18,459 nt of DNA from UPXZ01 sp964498765 (GTDB lineage: Bacteria > Bacteroidota > Bacteroidia > Bacteroidales > Paludibacteraceae), in assembly GCA_964498765.1 (NCBI GenBank), contig CAZCIU010000050.1, positions 1 to 18,459 on the forward strand, in the 5' to 3' direction. The notes under the pieces are model-generated. The model did not search any database, was not told the DNA's origin, and saw only the letters and a program-made list of their open reading frames with translations. Position 1 is the first letter of the stretch, and each line of letters opens with the position of its first letter. Positions 8,287 through 14,561 of the stretch are shown one piece after another. The position numbers were made by a program, and so were the translations under genes.

Positions 8287-8910
8287 ATGAAAAGAATTCT
8301 ACTTTTAATACTTGTTGCTGCTGTAAGTTTCTTAAATACAAAGACTTATTCGCAGGAAAATATAGACATGTCTGTACCCGGAACACGTCCGACTTCGTAT
8401 GCCTTGATGGAAAAAGTGATTGAAAATGGGGATACTTTGTTTGTGGAAACGCTGCGGACGCTGTATGTTTATCCGCCATTGGTATTTAAAAGCAAAAATC
8501 AGGAGAAATTCTACTGGCGTACCGTGCGCGATGTGAAAAAAGCATTGCCGTATGCGCGACTTGCCACCATGGAAATCAATAAGTTAAACCGGGAATTGTT
8601 TCTGATGTCGAATGATGCTGAGCGTAAAAAACACATCAATCAATTTCAAAAAATGATTTTCAGAAAATACGAAAAACCGCTTCGTAACATGACTGTAAAT
8701 CAAGGTAAAATGTTGATTAAACTAATTGACCGTGAGCATGATATGAATTCTTACGAACTAATCAGGGCTTATAAAGGTGGAATGCCGGCTGTTTTTTGGA
8801 ATACGGTTGCGAAGTTCTTTGGATCTGACTTAAAAAGCGAGTATGATGGCTCGGACAAAGATCGGATTGTGGAGCGCGTAGTGACTTTGGTGGATGCCGG
8901 GCAGCTGTAA
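8287..8910 (+). CDS. DUF4294-type secreted protein
   Basis: Protein of 207 residues with a clear signal peptide at the chosen ATG (M-K-R-I-L-L-L-I-L-V, ending near T-Y-S-Q). The body is helical and charged, with the sequence around FYWRTVRDVKKALPYARLA recognisable as the domain of unknown function DUF4294, a Bacteroidota family; the assignment is from memory of the pattern. No catalytic residues are evident. It is probably periplasmic. The gene is the only plus-strand gene between 3670 and the right edge, has its own promoter, and converges with the 8929-9636 gene with only 18 bases between stop codons and no visible terminator. In other Bacteroidota, related proteins are short envelope proteins of unknown role. 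Confidence 0.88.
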   Translation: MKRILLLILVAAVSFLNTKTYSQENIDMSVPGTRPTSYALMEKVIENGDTLFVETLRTLYVYPPLVFKSKNQEKFYWRTVRDVKKALPYARLATMEINKLNRELFLMSNDAERKKHINQFQKMIFRKYEKPLRNMTVNQGKMLIKLIDREHDMNSYELIRAYKGGMPAVFWNTVAKFFGSDLKSEYDGSDKDRIVERVVTLVDAGQL

Positions 8911-8928
8911 TTCTGAACGTATCTTTGA

Positions 8929-9636
8929 CTAACTTTCCGCAGTCAGCACTTCTTCATTTCTTCTGTAATAATACACCAAACCATATTTTTGGCACTTCTG
9001 AAGCTTGTTGTAAGGCGTTTCGTCTTTATAAAATTCCTCCACTTGATTCCAAATATCCAGAATTATTGCATCGCCGCTTTGGCGAAGTTTGACTAATTCC
9101 TCCCAATTTCTGTTGGTCGTAGCCTGGTAAAGTCGCTGTGTGGATTTATATTCCTTGAAAACCTCATAATGTACCTGCACCTTTGCAATGGTAGGATTGT
9201 AAATGGGCGACCCGCCGTTTCTGACGCGCTCGTTCTCACCTTCAATAATGCTTTGTCCCCATTGCTGAATGGATGCTTCGGTCGATAAATCCGGCACATT
9301 GTGAATTTCCGGATCCAGATTGTAGTAAAGTTTATGCTCTTTTTTGATGTCTCCGCGAATAACTGCCAGATTGAAAACCTGGATAAAATGCGAAATATAC
9401 ATGCGAGCGTTGTAGAGCACTTGCTGGTATTGCTTATTGGCATTCACCTGACTTTCAAGCGTTTGTTTGTAGAGCATCATTTGCTTTTCGAAAAGCATCA
9501 AAAAATTCTCCGCTTCGCGCACAGACTTAAATGTGATAACTTGCTCGTTAAAAGTTTGCTGGCCGGCTGCTTTTATAGCTGCACGAAAAGCCCGAAGTCG
9601 GGCTTGATCAGTATTTGGCAGTCGGCGATAAGGCAT
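8929..9636 (-). CDS. Conserved hypothetical helical protein
   Basis: Protein of 235 residues that I do not recognise by function. It has no signal peptide or membrane segment, so it is probably cytoplasmic. The N-terminus (MPYRRLPNTDQARLRAFRAA) is basic; the remainder is predicted mostly helical, with a long charged, Gln-rich stretch at about 45-90 that could form a coiled coil. It begins at ATG 9636, 60 bp after the stop of the polyprenyl synthase gene, and may be read from that transcript or from boxes at 9684-9699. I recall similar N-termini in other Bacteroidales hypothetical proteins but cannot verify this. Confidence 0.75.
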   Translation of the reverse strand: MPYRRLPNTDQARLRAFRAAIKAAGQQTFNEQVITFKSVREAENFLMLFEKQMMLYKQTLESQVNANKQYQQVLYNARMYISHFIQVFNLAVIRGDIKKEHKLYYNLDPEIHNVPDLSTEASIQQWGQSIIEGENERVRNGGSPIYNPTIAKVQVHYEVFKEYKSTQRLYQATTNRNWEELVKLRQSGDAIILDIWNQVEEFYKDETPYNKLQKCQKYGLVYYYRRNEEVLTAES

Positions 9637-9683
9637 AAATCAGAAATAAATATAATTAAATAGTGGATTTTTATTCGCTTTTA

Positions 9684-9699
9684 CAAAAATACAAAATTA
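9684..9699 (-). promoter_or_regulatory. Two adjacent -7-like boxes before the hypothetical gene
   Basis: Minus-strand TAATTTTG (9699-9692) and TATTTTTG (9691-9684) both match TAnnTTTG. They touch the stop codon of the upstream polyprenyl synthase gene and lie about 50-60 bases before the ATG at 9636. No TTG -33 element is seen, so chance matches in AT-rich DNA are possible. Confidence 0.3.
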
Positions 9700-10674
9700 A
9701 TCGTCTCTTGACATTAATTTTTCAGCTAATTTTCGCAATTCCTGTTTTCTGCTTTCGTCCACTTTCACATTATCCAGATGCAAAGTGGCTTTGTCGAAGT
9801 AAAACTTCATTTTGTTTTCACAAATCTCTTTTACTCCCAGCTTGTTGTAAAGTGCCGTTACGGCTTTGATTTTTTCATCTTCCCGCTGCGGTTCTTCGTT
9901 TTCTAACCAGCTTTCAAGTTCCTTTCTGTCTGTGCCTTCTGCTTTTTCCAACGCATTGATCAGCATATACGTCTTTTTATTGCAAAGGATATCGCCGCCG
10001 ATTTTTTTACCAAAACTGGCTTCGTTGCCATATACATCGAGTAAATCGTCTTTCAGCTGAAATGCCAAACCGATATTATTCCCAAAGTCGTATAAATTCT
10101 GCGCGTCTTCATCATCTGCACCGCCAATTAAAGCCCCAATCTGACATCCGCCAGCAATGAGTATCGCAGTTTTCAAGCGAATCATTTCCAGGTAATCATC
10201 CGAAGTAACTTTGTCGCGGCTTTCAAACTCCATATCAAATTGCTGACCTTCACAAATTTCGGCTGCAGTTTTTGAGAAAATATCCAGTACCTTTTTCAAA
10301 TGGGAAACAGGCGTTTCAGTCATCCATTTGTAAGCCTCAATTTGCATCACATCACCCGTCAAAATAGCCGTATTGTCGTCCCATTTTTTGTGAACAGTTG
10401 GCTGTCCGCGTCGCACATCGGCACGATCCATTATGTCGTCGTGCAGCAGCGTGAAATTATGAAAAATCTCCAGTCCGATAGCCGGTTTCATAGCCTGCAT
10501 TACGTCGCTTGAATACAGATTGCAAGCCATCAGCGTAACCGCCGGACGCACTCTTTTTCCGCCCAGAGAGAGGATATAACCGATTGGTTCATAGAGACCT
10601 TTCGGCTCTTTGCTCCAATTGATGTTGTCAATTTCGGAATTGATAAGTTGAAGTATTTCGTCGAATGATTTCAT
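9697..10674 (-). CDS. Polyprenyl diphosphate synthase (probable C15/C20)
   Basis: Trans-prenyltransferase of 325 residues that condenses isopentenyl diphosphate with an allylic diphosphate to give a longer isoprenoid diphosphate, the precursor of quinone side chains, carotenoids or the undecaprenyl carrier. Visible signatures are GKRVRP (39-44), the first Asp-rich motif DDIMD (79-83) followed by RRGQPTVH, KTAIL, and the second motif DDLLD (209-213). The first motif has no two-residue insertion, unlike typical bacterial farnesyl diphosphate synthases, and Phe sits five residues before it (position 74); in this family a bulky residue there limits chain length to about C15-C20. I chose ATG 10674 over an in-frame TTG two codons earlier. 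It lies 120 bp after ddl, probably in one unit with it. Confidence 0.93.
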   Translation of the reverse strand: MKSFDEILQLINSEIDNINWSKEPKGLYEPIGYILSLGGKRVRPAVTLMACNLYSSDVMQAMKPAIGLEIFHNFTLLHDDIMDRADVRRGQPTVHKKWDDNTAILTGDVMQIEAYKWMTETPVSHLKKVLDIFSKTAAEICEGQQFDMEFESRDKVTSDDYLEMIRLKTAILIAGGCQIGALIGGADDEDAQNLYDFGNNIGLAFQLKDDLLDVYGNEASFGKKIGGDILCNKKTYMLINALEKAEGTDRKELESWLENEEPQREDEKIKAVTALYNKLGVKEICENKMKFYFDKATLHLDNVKVDESRKQELRKLAEKLMSRDD

Positions 10675-10794
10675 TTTCAAGTTGGTTTTATGAGTAGAAA
10701 TATTTTCTCATTGCGCATTTCTTTTGTAAAAAAGATACTCACAAGTATAGAAAACAGATAAATGCGCTTTTAGTTGATGCGTTTAACTTATTTT

Positions 10795-11775
10795 CTAAAA
10801 ATGGTCTTCGATAATGTCGGTCATTACCTCTTTTATGTCCAGACCGGCAGCATTCACTTGTTGCGGAATAAAGCTGGTAGCCGTCATTCCGGGTGTTGTG
10901 TTCACTTCCAGCAGATTGATTACACCATCTTTGATGATGTAGTCCACGCGAATAATGCCTTTGCAGCCCAAAATATCATAAATAGCTGCAGTGAGTTGCT
11001 GAATTCGTGCGGTCAATTCTTCTGAAATTCGAGCCGGGGTAATTTCTTCCGATTCACGGTTGTATTTTGCTCCAAAATCAAAGAATTCATTTTTGCTGAT
11101 AATTTCTGTAACTGGCAGCACCACGGTTTTTGAGCGAGTTTTGTACATTCCGCAGGTAAACTCATTTCCTTCTACAAACTGCTCAATCAGCACTTCTTTG
11201 CCTTCGGCAAAAGCTGCCGCAATGGCCGGTTGGATTTGGTCAATTTCTTTTACTTTTGTTGTGCCGAAGCTACTTCCACCCACGTTTGGTTTGATAAAGC
11301 AGGGAAGTCCGATTTTCTCAAGCACATCTTCATCAGTAATGCTCTGTCCGGCGCGAAGTAATACGCTGTCGGCTACGCGAATACCAAAACCTTTCAGGTA
11401 ATTATTGCACATAAATTTATCAAAGGTAAGAGCAGCAGCAAGCACTTCGCAGGTAGAGTAGGGCATTCTGATTAAGTCAAAATAGCCTTGCAGTATCCCG
11501 TTTTCGCCCGGTGTGCCGTGAATGGTGATGTACGCGAAATCGAAGTTTGTTTTTTCTCCGTTTCGTGTAAAACTGAAATCGTTTTTATCGATTGGCAGAT
11601 TTTCGGTTTCAGAAATCTGTACGCTCCAATCTTTTCCTTTTATGCTTACAATGAAGCAATTGTATTTTTCTTTGTCAATAAAAGAATAAATTCCGGCTGC
11701 ACTTTTCAGTGAAACCACTATCTCTGAACTATCGCCACCGGCTACGATTGCGATATTTTTTTTATTATTGCTCAT
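10795..11775 (-). CDS. ddl: D-alanine--D-alanine ligase
   Basis: Cytosolic ATP-grasp enzyme of 326 residues joining two D-Ala for peptidoglycan precursor synthesis. The N-terminal GGDSSEIVVSLKSA (13-26) holds the conserved Glu18; HGTPGENG (86-93) corresponds to the HGxxGE(D/N)G motif; IKPNVGGSSFGTTKV (161-175) is the ATP-binding loop; FGAKYN (244-249) is the omega-loop region, with Tyr248 as in D-Ala-adding enzymes rather than the His of VanA-type D-lactate ligases; LLEVNTTPGMT (288-298) is the metal and substrate site. All look functional. In Bacteroidota ddl commonly follows the PASTA-protein and rluD-like genes directly; here about 600 bp of repeats intervene, and I find no exact promoter box between 11776 and 11850, so how it is transcribed is open. 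Confidence 0.97.
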   Translation of the reverse strand: MSNNKKNIAIVAGGDSSEIVVSLKSAAGIYSFIDKEKYNCFIVSIKGKDWSVQISETENLPIDKNDFSFTRNGEKTNFDFAYITIHGTPGENGILQGYFDLIRMPYSTCEVLAAALTFDKFMCNNYLKGFGIRVADSVLLRAGQSITDEDVLEKIGLPCFIKPNVGGSSFGTTKVKEIDQIQPAIAAAFAEGKEVLIEQFVEGNEFTCGMYKTRSKTVVLPVTEIISKNEFFDFGAKYNRESEEITPARISEELTARIQQLTAAIYDILGCKGIIRVDYIIKDGVINLLEVNTTPGMTATSFIPQQVNAAGLDIKEVMTDIIEDHF

Positions 11776-11844
11776 ATCGTGTTTAAAAAATAAATGAATA
11801 TCCGTTCTAGCACATCAATTGCATAATGCTATTTACAGGTTGCA

Positions 11845-12037
11845 TTAACTGCTATTGGTTCGGTGCTACGCACTTTAGCTATTAATAAAAATTCTTAACT
11901 ACAAATAGTTTGGTGCTACGCACCTTAGCTATTAATGAAAATTCTTAGCTACAAATAGTTCGGTGCTACGCACCTTAGCTATTAATGAAAATTCTTGGCT
12001 ACAAATAGTTCGGTGCTACGCACCTTTGTTATTAAAT
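11845..12037. repeat. 50-bp tandem array with palindromic core, about 3.8 copies
   Basis: The palindromic core GGTGCTACGCACC recurs at 11862 (last base changed to T), 11912, 11962 and 12012, an exact 50-bp spacing. The complete units at 11911-11960 and 11961-12010 differ at 2 of 50 bases; the unit at 11861-11910 differs from the latter at 4. Each core can fold into a 5-bp stem with a 3-nt loop. The rest of the unit contains TTAGCTATTAAT and CTACAAATAG. Fifty is not a multiple of three and no coding frame runs through it. The core followed on the minus strand by GAAC and TTTGTAG resembles REP-like elements I remember from Bacteroidota genomes. Confidence 0.9.
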
Positions 12038-12042
12038 TAGAA

Positions 12043-12068
12043 GCTGCATAGCAGCGAACACTTTGTTG
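12043..12068 (+). repeat. Inverted, covarying relative of the 50-bp core
   Basis: GCTGCATAGCAGC followed by GAAC and TTTGTTG, on the plus strand, matches in layout the minus-strand form of the 50-bp core (GGTGCGTAGCACC, GAAC, TTTGTAG). The stem differs by exchange of a G-C for a C-G pair, which keeps the fold. It lies between the two arrays. Confidence 0.7.
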
Positions 12069-12316
12069 ATTTCATTAAAATCGGTAATTATTTTATTTCA
12101 ATCCGTATTTCTTTCTTTAAAGTCGGAGAAAATTTTATTATAGTCGGTATTTCATTCTTTAAAGTCGGTAAAACTTTCTTTATAGTCGGAAAATTTTTCT
12201 TTAAAGTCGGAAATTATTTTATATCAATCCGATTTTTTTTCTTTAAAGTCGGTAAATAGTTCTTGATAAGCGCTAAAAATTTCTTTAAAATCCGTATTTC
12301 CTTCCTTAAAAGCGGT
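12065..12316. repeat. Array of twelve 21-bp units
   Basis: The CGG/CCG core recurs every 21 bases without slippage: counting from the base before it, at 12081, 12102, 12123, 12144, 12165, 12186, 12207, 12228, 12249, 12270, 12291 and 12312 (the units at 12270 and 12312 carry GCGC and GCGG). Plus-strand unit: about TTTCTTTAAAGTCGG then an A/T-rich spacer. The units diverge mostly in the spacer. Units covering 12086-12106 and 12212-12232 differ at only 2 of 21 bases, pointing to duplication of blocks. On the minus strand one frame reads as heptads (T/S)-D-F-K-E-x-x. Twenty-one bases are also two turns of B-DNA. Confidence 0.95.
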
Positions 12317-12385
12317 AAATGTTTTATAGAAAAAATACGAGTTTGTTTTGAATATTATAAAACATTCTTTATTTCTTGCGGTCAT
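12224..12385 (-). CDS. Possible 53-residue heptad-repeat ORF overlapping the rluD-like stop codon
   Basis: The ATG at 12385 overlaps the TGA of the rluD-like gene as ATGA, a usual arrangement for translational coupling. The frame codes for 53 residues: a 23-residue lead (MTARNKECFIIF...) then four heptads, TAFKEGN, TDFKEIF, SAYQELF and TDFKEKK, ending S-D-stop. Hydrophobic and aromatic residues fall at fixed heptad positions, so an amphipathic helix or coiled coil is predicted. The same frame goes on through eight further units with only three TGA interruptions (12226-12224 and two later) before a TAA at 12034-12032. Changes between units often keep the amino acid (ACC/ACG, TCC/TCG, GAC/GAT), which favours a coding past. 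It may be a real small protein, the start of a decayed longer gene, or chance reading of non-coding repeats. No homologue is recognised. Confidence 0.4.
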   Translation of the reverse strand: MTARNKECFIIFKTNSYFFYKTFTAFKEGNTDFKEIFSAYQELFTDFKEKKSD

Positions 12386-13455
12386 TCAGCGTTGATTTGT
12401 GTGCTGAAACGACGCCATTTTTCTATCAATTGTGCCATATCATCGGGCAATTCACTTTCAAAAAACAGTTCTTCTCCGGACGTTGGATGTGTAAAACCCA
12501 GTGTTTTGGCATGCAGTGCCTGTCGCGGACAAAGCTCAAAACTATTTCTGACAAATTGCTGATACTTAGCTGTTCGGTTGCCTTTCAGGATTTCATTCCC
12601 GCCGTAGCGGTCGTCGTTGAAAAGCGTGTGTCCGATGTGCTTCATGTGCACCCGAATTTGGTGTGTGCGTCCGGTTTCCAGTCGGCATTCTACCAAAGTA
12701 ACAAAGCCAAATCGTTCAAGGACTTTGTAATGTGTTACGGCGTGCTTAGCCAGTGGATTTTCTCCTTCAGGAAATACCGTGAAGAGCATTCTGTCTCGTG
12801 GATCACGTGCCAAAGCACCAACGATTGTCCCTTCATCGTCTTTCACATTTCCCCACACGAGTGCATTGTAGGTTCGTTTGGTGGTTTTGTCAAAAAACTG
12901 CTTTCCCAAATTGGTTTTTGCTTCGGCGGTTTTGGCAACAATAATCAGACCCGAAGTGTCTTTATCAATCCGATGCACCAATCCCAATCGCGAATCGTTG
13001 GCATCAAAGCCCGGCACATCCTTCAAATGCCACGCAATGGCATTGAGCAGCGTACCGTCAAAATTTCCAAATCCGGGATGAACTACCAGGTTTGGTTGTT
13101 TATTGACCAAAACAATGTCATCATCCTCGTAAACGATGTTGATGGGAATATCCTGCGGAATTATCTCGAAATTGGTAGGTGGATAAGCCAAAACGATGGA
13201 AATAGAATCTTTCGGTTTGACTTTGTAGTTGGATTTTACGGCTTTGCCATTCACCAGAATATTTCCGGCGTCGGCAGCATCCTGAATGCGATTTCTGGAA
13301 ATGCTGGGCATTATATTCACCAAATACTTGTCAATGCGAAGCAAAGATTGGCCTTTGTCCACCTCAAAACGGTGATGCTCGTACATTTCCTGAGAAGTAG
13401 AAATATCATCAATCTCGTTTTCAGGCTCAATATCTTCTATATAATCGTTAATCAC
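12382..13455 (-). CDS. RluA/RluD-family 23S rRNA pseudouridine synthase
   Basis: RNA-modifying enzyme of 357 residues that isomerises uridine to pseudouridine, most likely in 23S rRNA (RluD-like). An acidic N-terminal tail (1-30) is followed by an S4 RNA-binding domain (about 36-85, starting SLLRIDKYL) and the catalytic domain with HRIDKDTSGL (161-170), in which Asp164 is the catalytic residue, and ETGRTHQIRVHM (260-271). The start is uncertain: I use the GTG at 13455, ten bases after the stop of the PASTA gene, because relatives carry a similar acidic tail; the first ATG is at 13386 (residue 24, MYEHHRFEV) and would still keep both domains. The stop TGA overlaps a possible small ORF. It is co-transcribed with the PASTA gene, a conserved Bacteroidota pairing. 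Confidence 0.95.
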   Translation of the reverse strand: MINDYIEDIEPENEIDDISTSQEMYEHHRFEVDKGQSLLRIDKYLVNIMPSISRNRIQDAADAGNILVNGKAVKSNYKVKPKDSISIVLAYPPTNFEIIPQDIPINIVYEDDDIVLVNKQPNLVVHPGFGNFDGTLLNAIAWHLKDVPGFDANDSRLGLVHRIDKDTSGLIIVAKTAEAKTNLGKQFFDKTTKRTYNALVWGNVKDDEGTIVGALARDPRDRMLFTVFPEGENPLAKHAVTHYKVLERFGFVTLVECRLETGRTHQIRVHMKHIGHTLFNDDRYGGNEILKGNRTAKYQQFVRNSFELCPRQALHAKTLGFTHPTSGEELFFESELPDDMAQLIEKWRRFSTQINAE

Positions 13456-13465
13456 CGCAGCGCAA

Positions 13466-14344
13466 CTAAAAGAATTCTTCGATGTCTTTGACTTTTTCTT
13501 TCTCTTTTTTCTCTACCGGTATAGATTTCGGTCTTGAAACCGGAATTTCAGCAGGAGCTTCTTCCAGTTTGCTACGATCTTTGGTCAGAAATAGGTCGAT
13601 GGTGCTTCCGGCACCGGTAGCATCTCCCGGCTCAGGGCGTTGCTGATAAACGACGTAGGAATTCTCGTCGCCGTTTGGCTCTATATCATAAATTAAACCA
13701 CCAATTAAGAAAGTAGAAGCATTGATAACTTCAGTGGCAGTATATAAATCTAATCCTCTCAATGACGGAACGCCGGTGGTTGCGGCACCGTAGCCATCGC
13801 CCACAACCAAAACAAGTGCGCCGCCTTCAGGCACTTTGCTGCCTTGAACCAGCGATTGTCCTTTGTATTTTACATCCAAAACCAAATCGCGGTATTCTGA
13901 TGGAGCATATTGTACATTTGCAATGTTAATTCCGAGCGATTTTATCATAGCTTCCGCTTGTCGTACAGATACATCGCGAACATTCGGAACCAGGATTTGT
14001 CTTACCGATTTGGAATTAATAATCAAGTAGATTTTTCTTCCGGGCTTTACTATGCTTTTCGGTGAAGGATTTTGCTCAATGATAGTTCCCAATTGCTTGT
14101 TTCGCATAAAAACAGAGTCAATCACTTCGGCCTTCAGATTATGTCTGCGAAGCATGGTCTTTGCTTCTTCGATGCTTAAGCCTTTCAAATCGGGTACTTG
14201 CTCGGATTTCCCGTGTTTGGTATATATATTTATCAGAAATAGCGTAAGTAATATCAGACCAAAAAATGCCGCGAAAGCCAGAACGATATTTTTCACGATA
14301 TATCCAAAAAATGTTTTGTTCCAAAAATTATCTTTTTTCTCCAT
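13466..14344 (-). CDS. Membrane-anchored PASTA-domain protein
   Basis: Protein of 292 residues. A short basic cytoplasmic N-terminus leads into one membrane segment (about 14-41), so the rest lies in the periplasm. Three PASTA domains follow at about 48-111, 115-183 and 190-254, each beginning with a V-P-(D/N/S)-(L/V)-(K/R) type stretch. In serine/threonine kinases and penicillin-binding proteins such domains bind peptidoglycan or muropeptides; here there is no kinase or transpeptidase domain, so it is a stand-alone cell-wall-sensing or scaffolding protein by inference. The C-terminal tail (about 265-292) is Pro/Lys/Glu-rich and ends D-I-E-E-F-F. It is the first gene of the unit with the rluD-like gene and has its own well-formed promoter. 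Confidence 0.93.
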   Translation of the reverse strand: MEKKDNFWNKTFFGYIVKNIVLAFAAFFGLILLTLFLINIYTKHGKSEQVPDLKGLSIEEAKTMLRRHNLKAEVIDSVFMRNKQLGTIIEQNPSPKSIVKPGRKIYLIINSKSVRQILVPNVRDVSVRQAEAMIKSLGINIANVQYAPSEYRDLVLDVKYKGQSLVQGSKVPEGGALVLVVGDGYGAATTGVPSLRGLDLYTATEVINASTFLIGGLIYDIEPNGDENSYVVYQQRPEPGDATGAGSTIDLFLTKDRSKLEEAPAEIPVSRPKSIPVEKKEKEKVKDIEEFF

Positions 14345-14383
14345 AAATGCTGCAGATAAATTTAGTCATTTTCTATGTAGATG

Positions 14384-14414
14384 CAAAAGTAAATAAATTA
14401 TTGAAGTTATTCAA
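14384..14414 (-). promoter_or_regulatory. Promoter of the PASTA-rluD unit
   Basis: On the minus strand TTG (14414-14412) is followed after 20 bases by TACTTTTG (14391-14384), an exact -33/-7 pair of Bacteroidota type. The -7 box is 39 bases before the ATG at 14344, giving a leader of about 30 bases. Confidence 0.65.
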
Positions 14415-14460
14415 CCTTAGCTAAGTGAAAAAACGTAAAACGCATGAGATTGAGAACTTT

Positions 14461-14497
14461 AAAAACATTAAGGCCTATTCTCTCGAACGGGCCTTAA
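14461..14497 (-). terminator. Probable terminator of the T9SS-protein operon
   Basis: A perfect 8-bp inverted repeat (TTAAGGCC at 14468-14475, GGCCTTAA at 14490-14497) with a 14-nt loop is followed on the minus strand by TGTTTTT. It lies about 65 bases after the stop codon of the 14562-15236 gene and before the PASTA promoter. Confidence 0.6.
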
Positions 14498-14561
14498 CTC
14501 TCTCAGTGATAATTGAACCAAATTATTCTCTCAAATCACCATTAATCAAAACTATTTCTAA

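Larger units (their letters stand above)
11776..12223. other. Repeat-rich intergenic island
   Basis: Gene-free in both strands apart from the broken heptad frame. It holds 11776-11844 (AT-rich, nothing recognised), the 50-bp array, the inverted palindrome relative, and most of the 21-bp array, each listed separately. It separates ddl from the rluD-like gene. Confidence 0.8.

Noticed and set aside
11845..12037. Small coding frames running across the 50-bp array
   Set aside because: Fifty is not a multiple of three, so each unit shifts the frame, and no long frame with coding character results.
12065..12316. CRISPR array or iteron-type replication origin
   Set aside because: Units are directly adjacent with no unique spacers and there are no cas genes, so it is not CRISPR. 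No rep, dnaA or partition gene is nearby, so an origin is unsupported although iterons have similar lengths.
12376..13491. Long plus-strand open frame of 371 codons opposite the pseudouridine synthase gene
   Set aside because: It is antisense to a gene with intact S4 and catalytic motifs and has no recognisable domain of its own; its Cys/Ser/Phe-rich composition is typical of a shadow frame.
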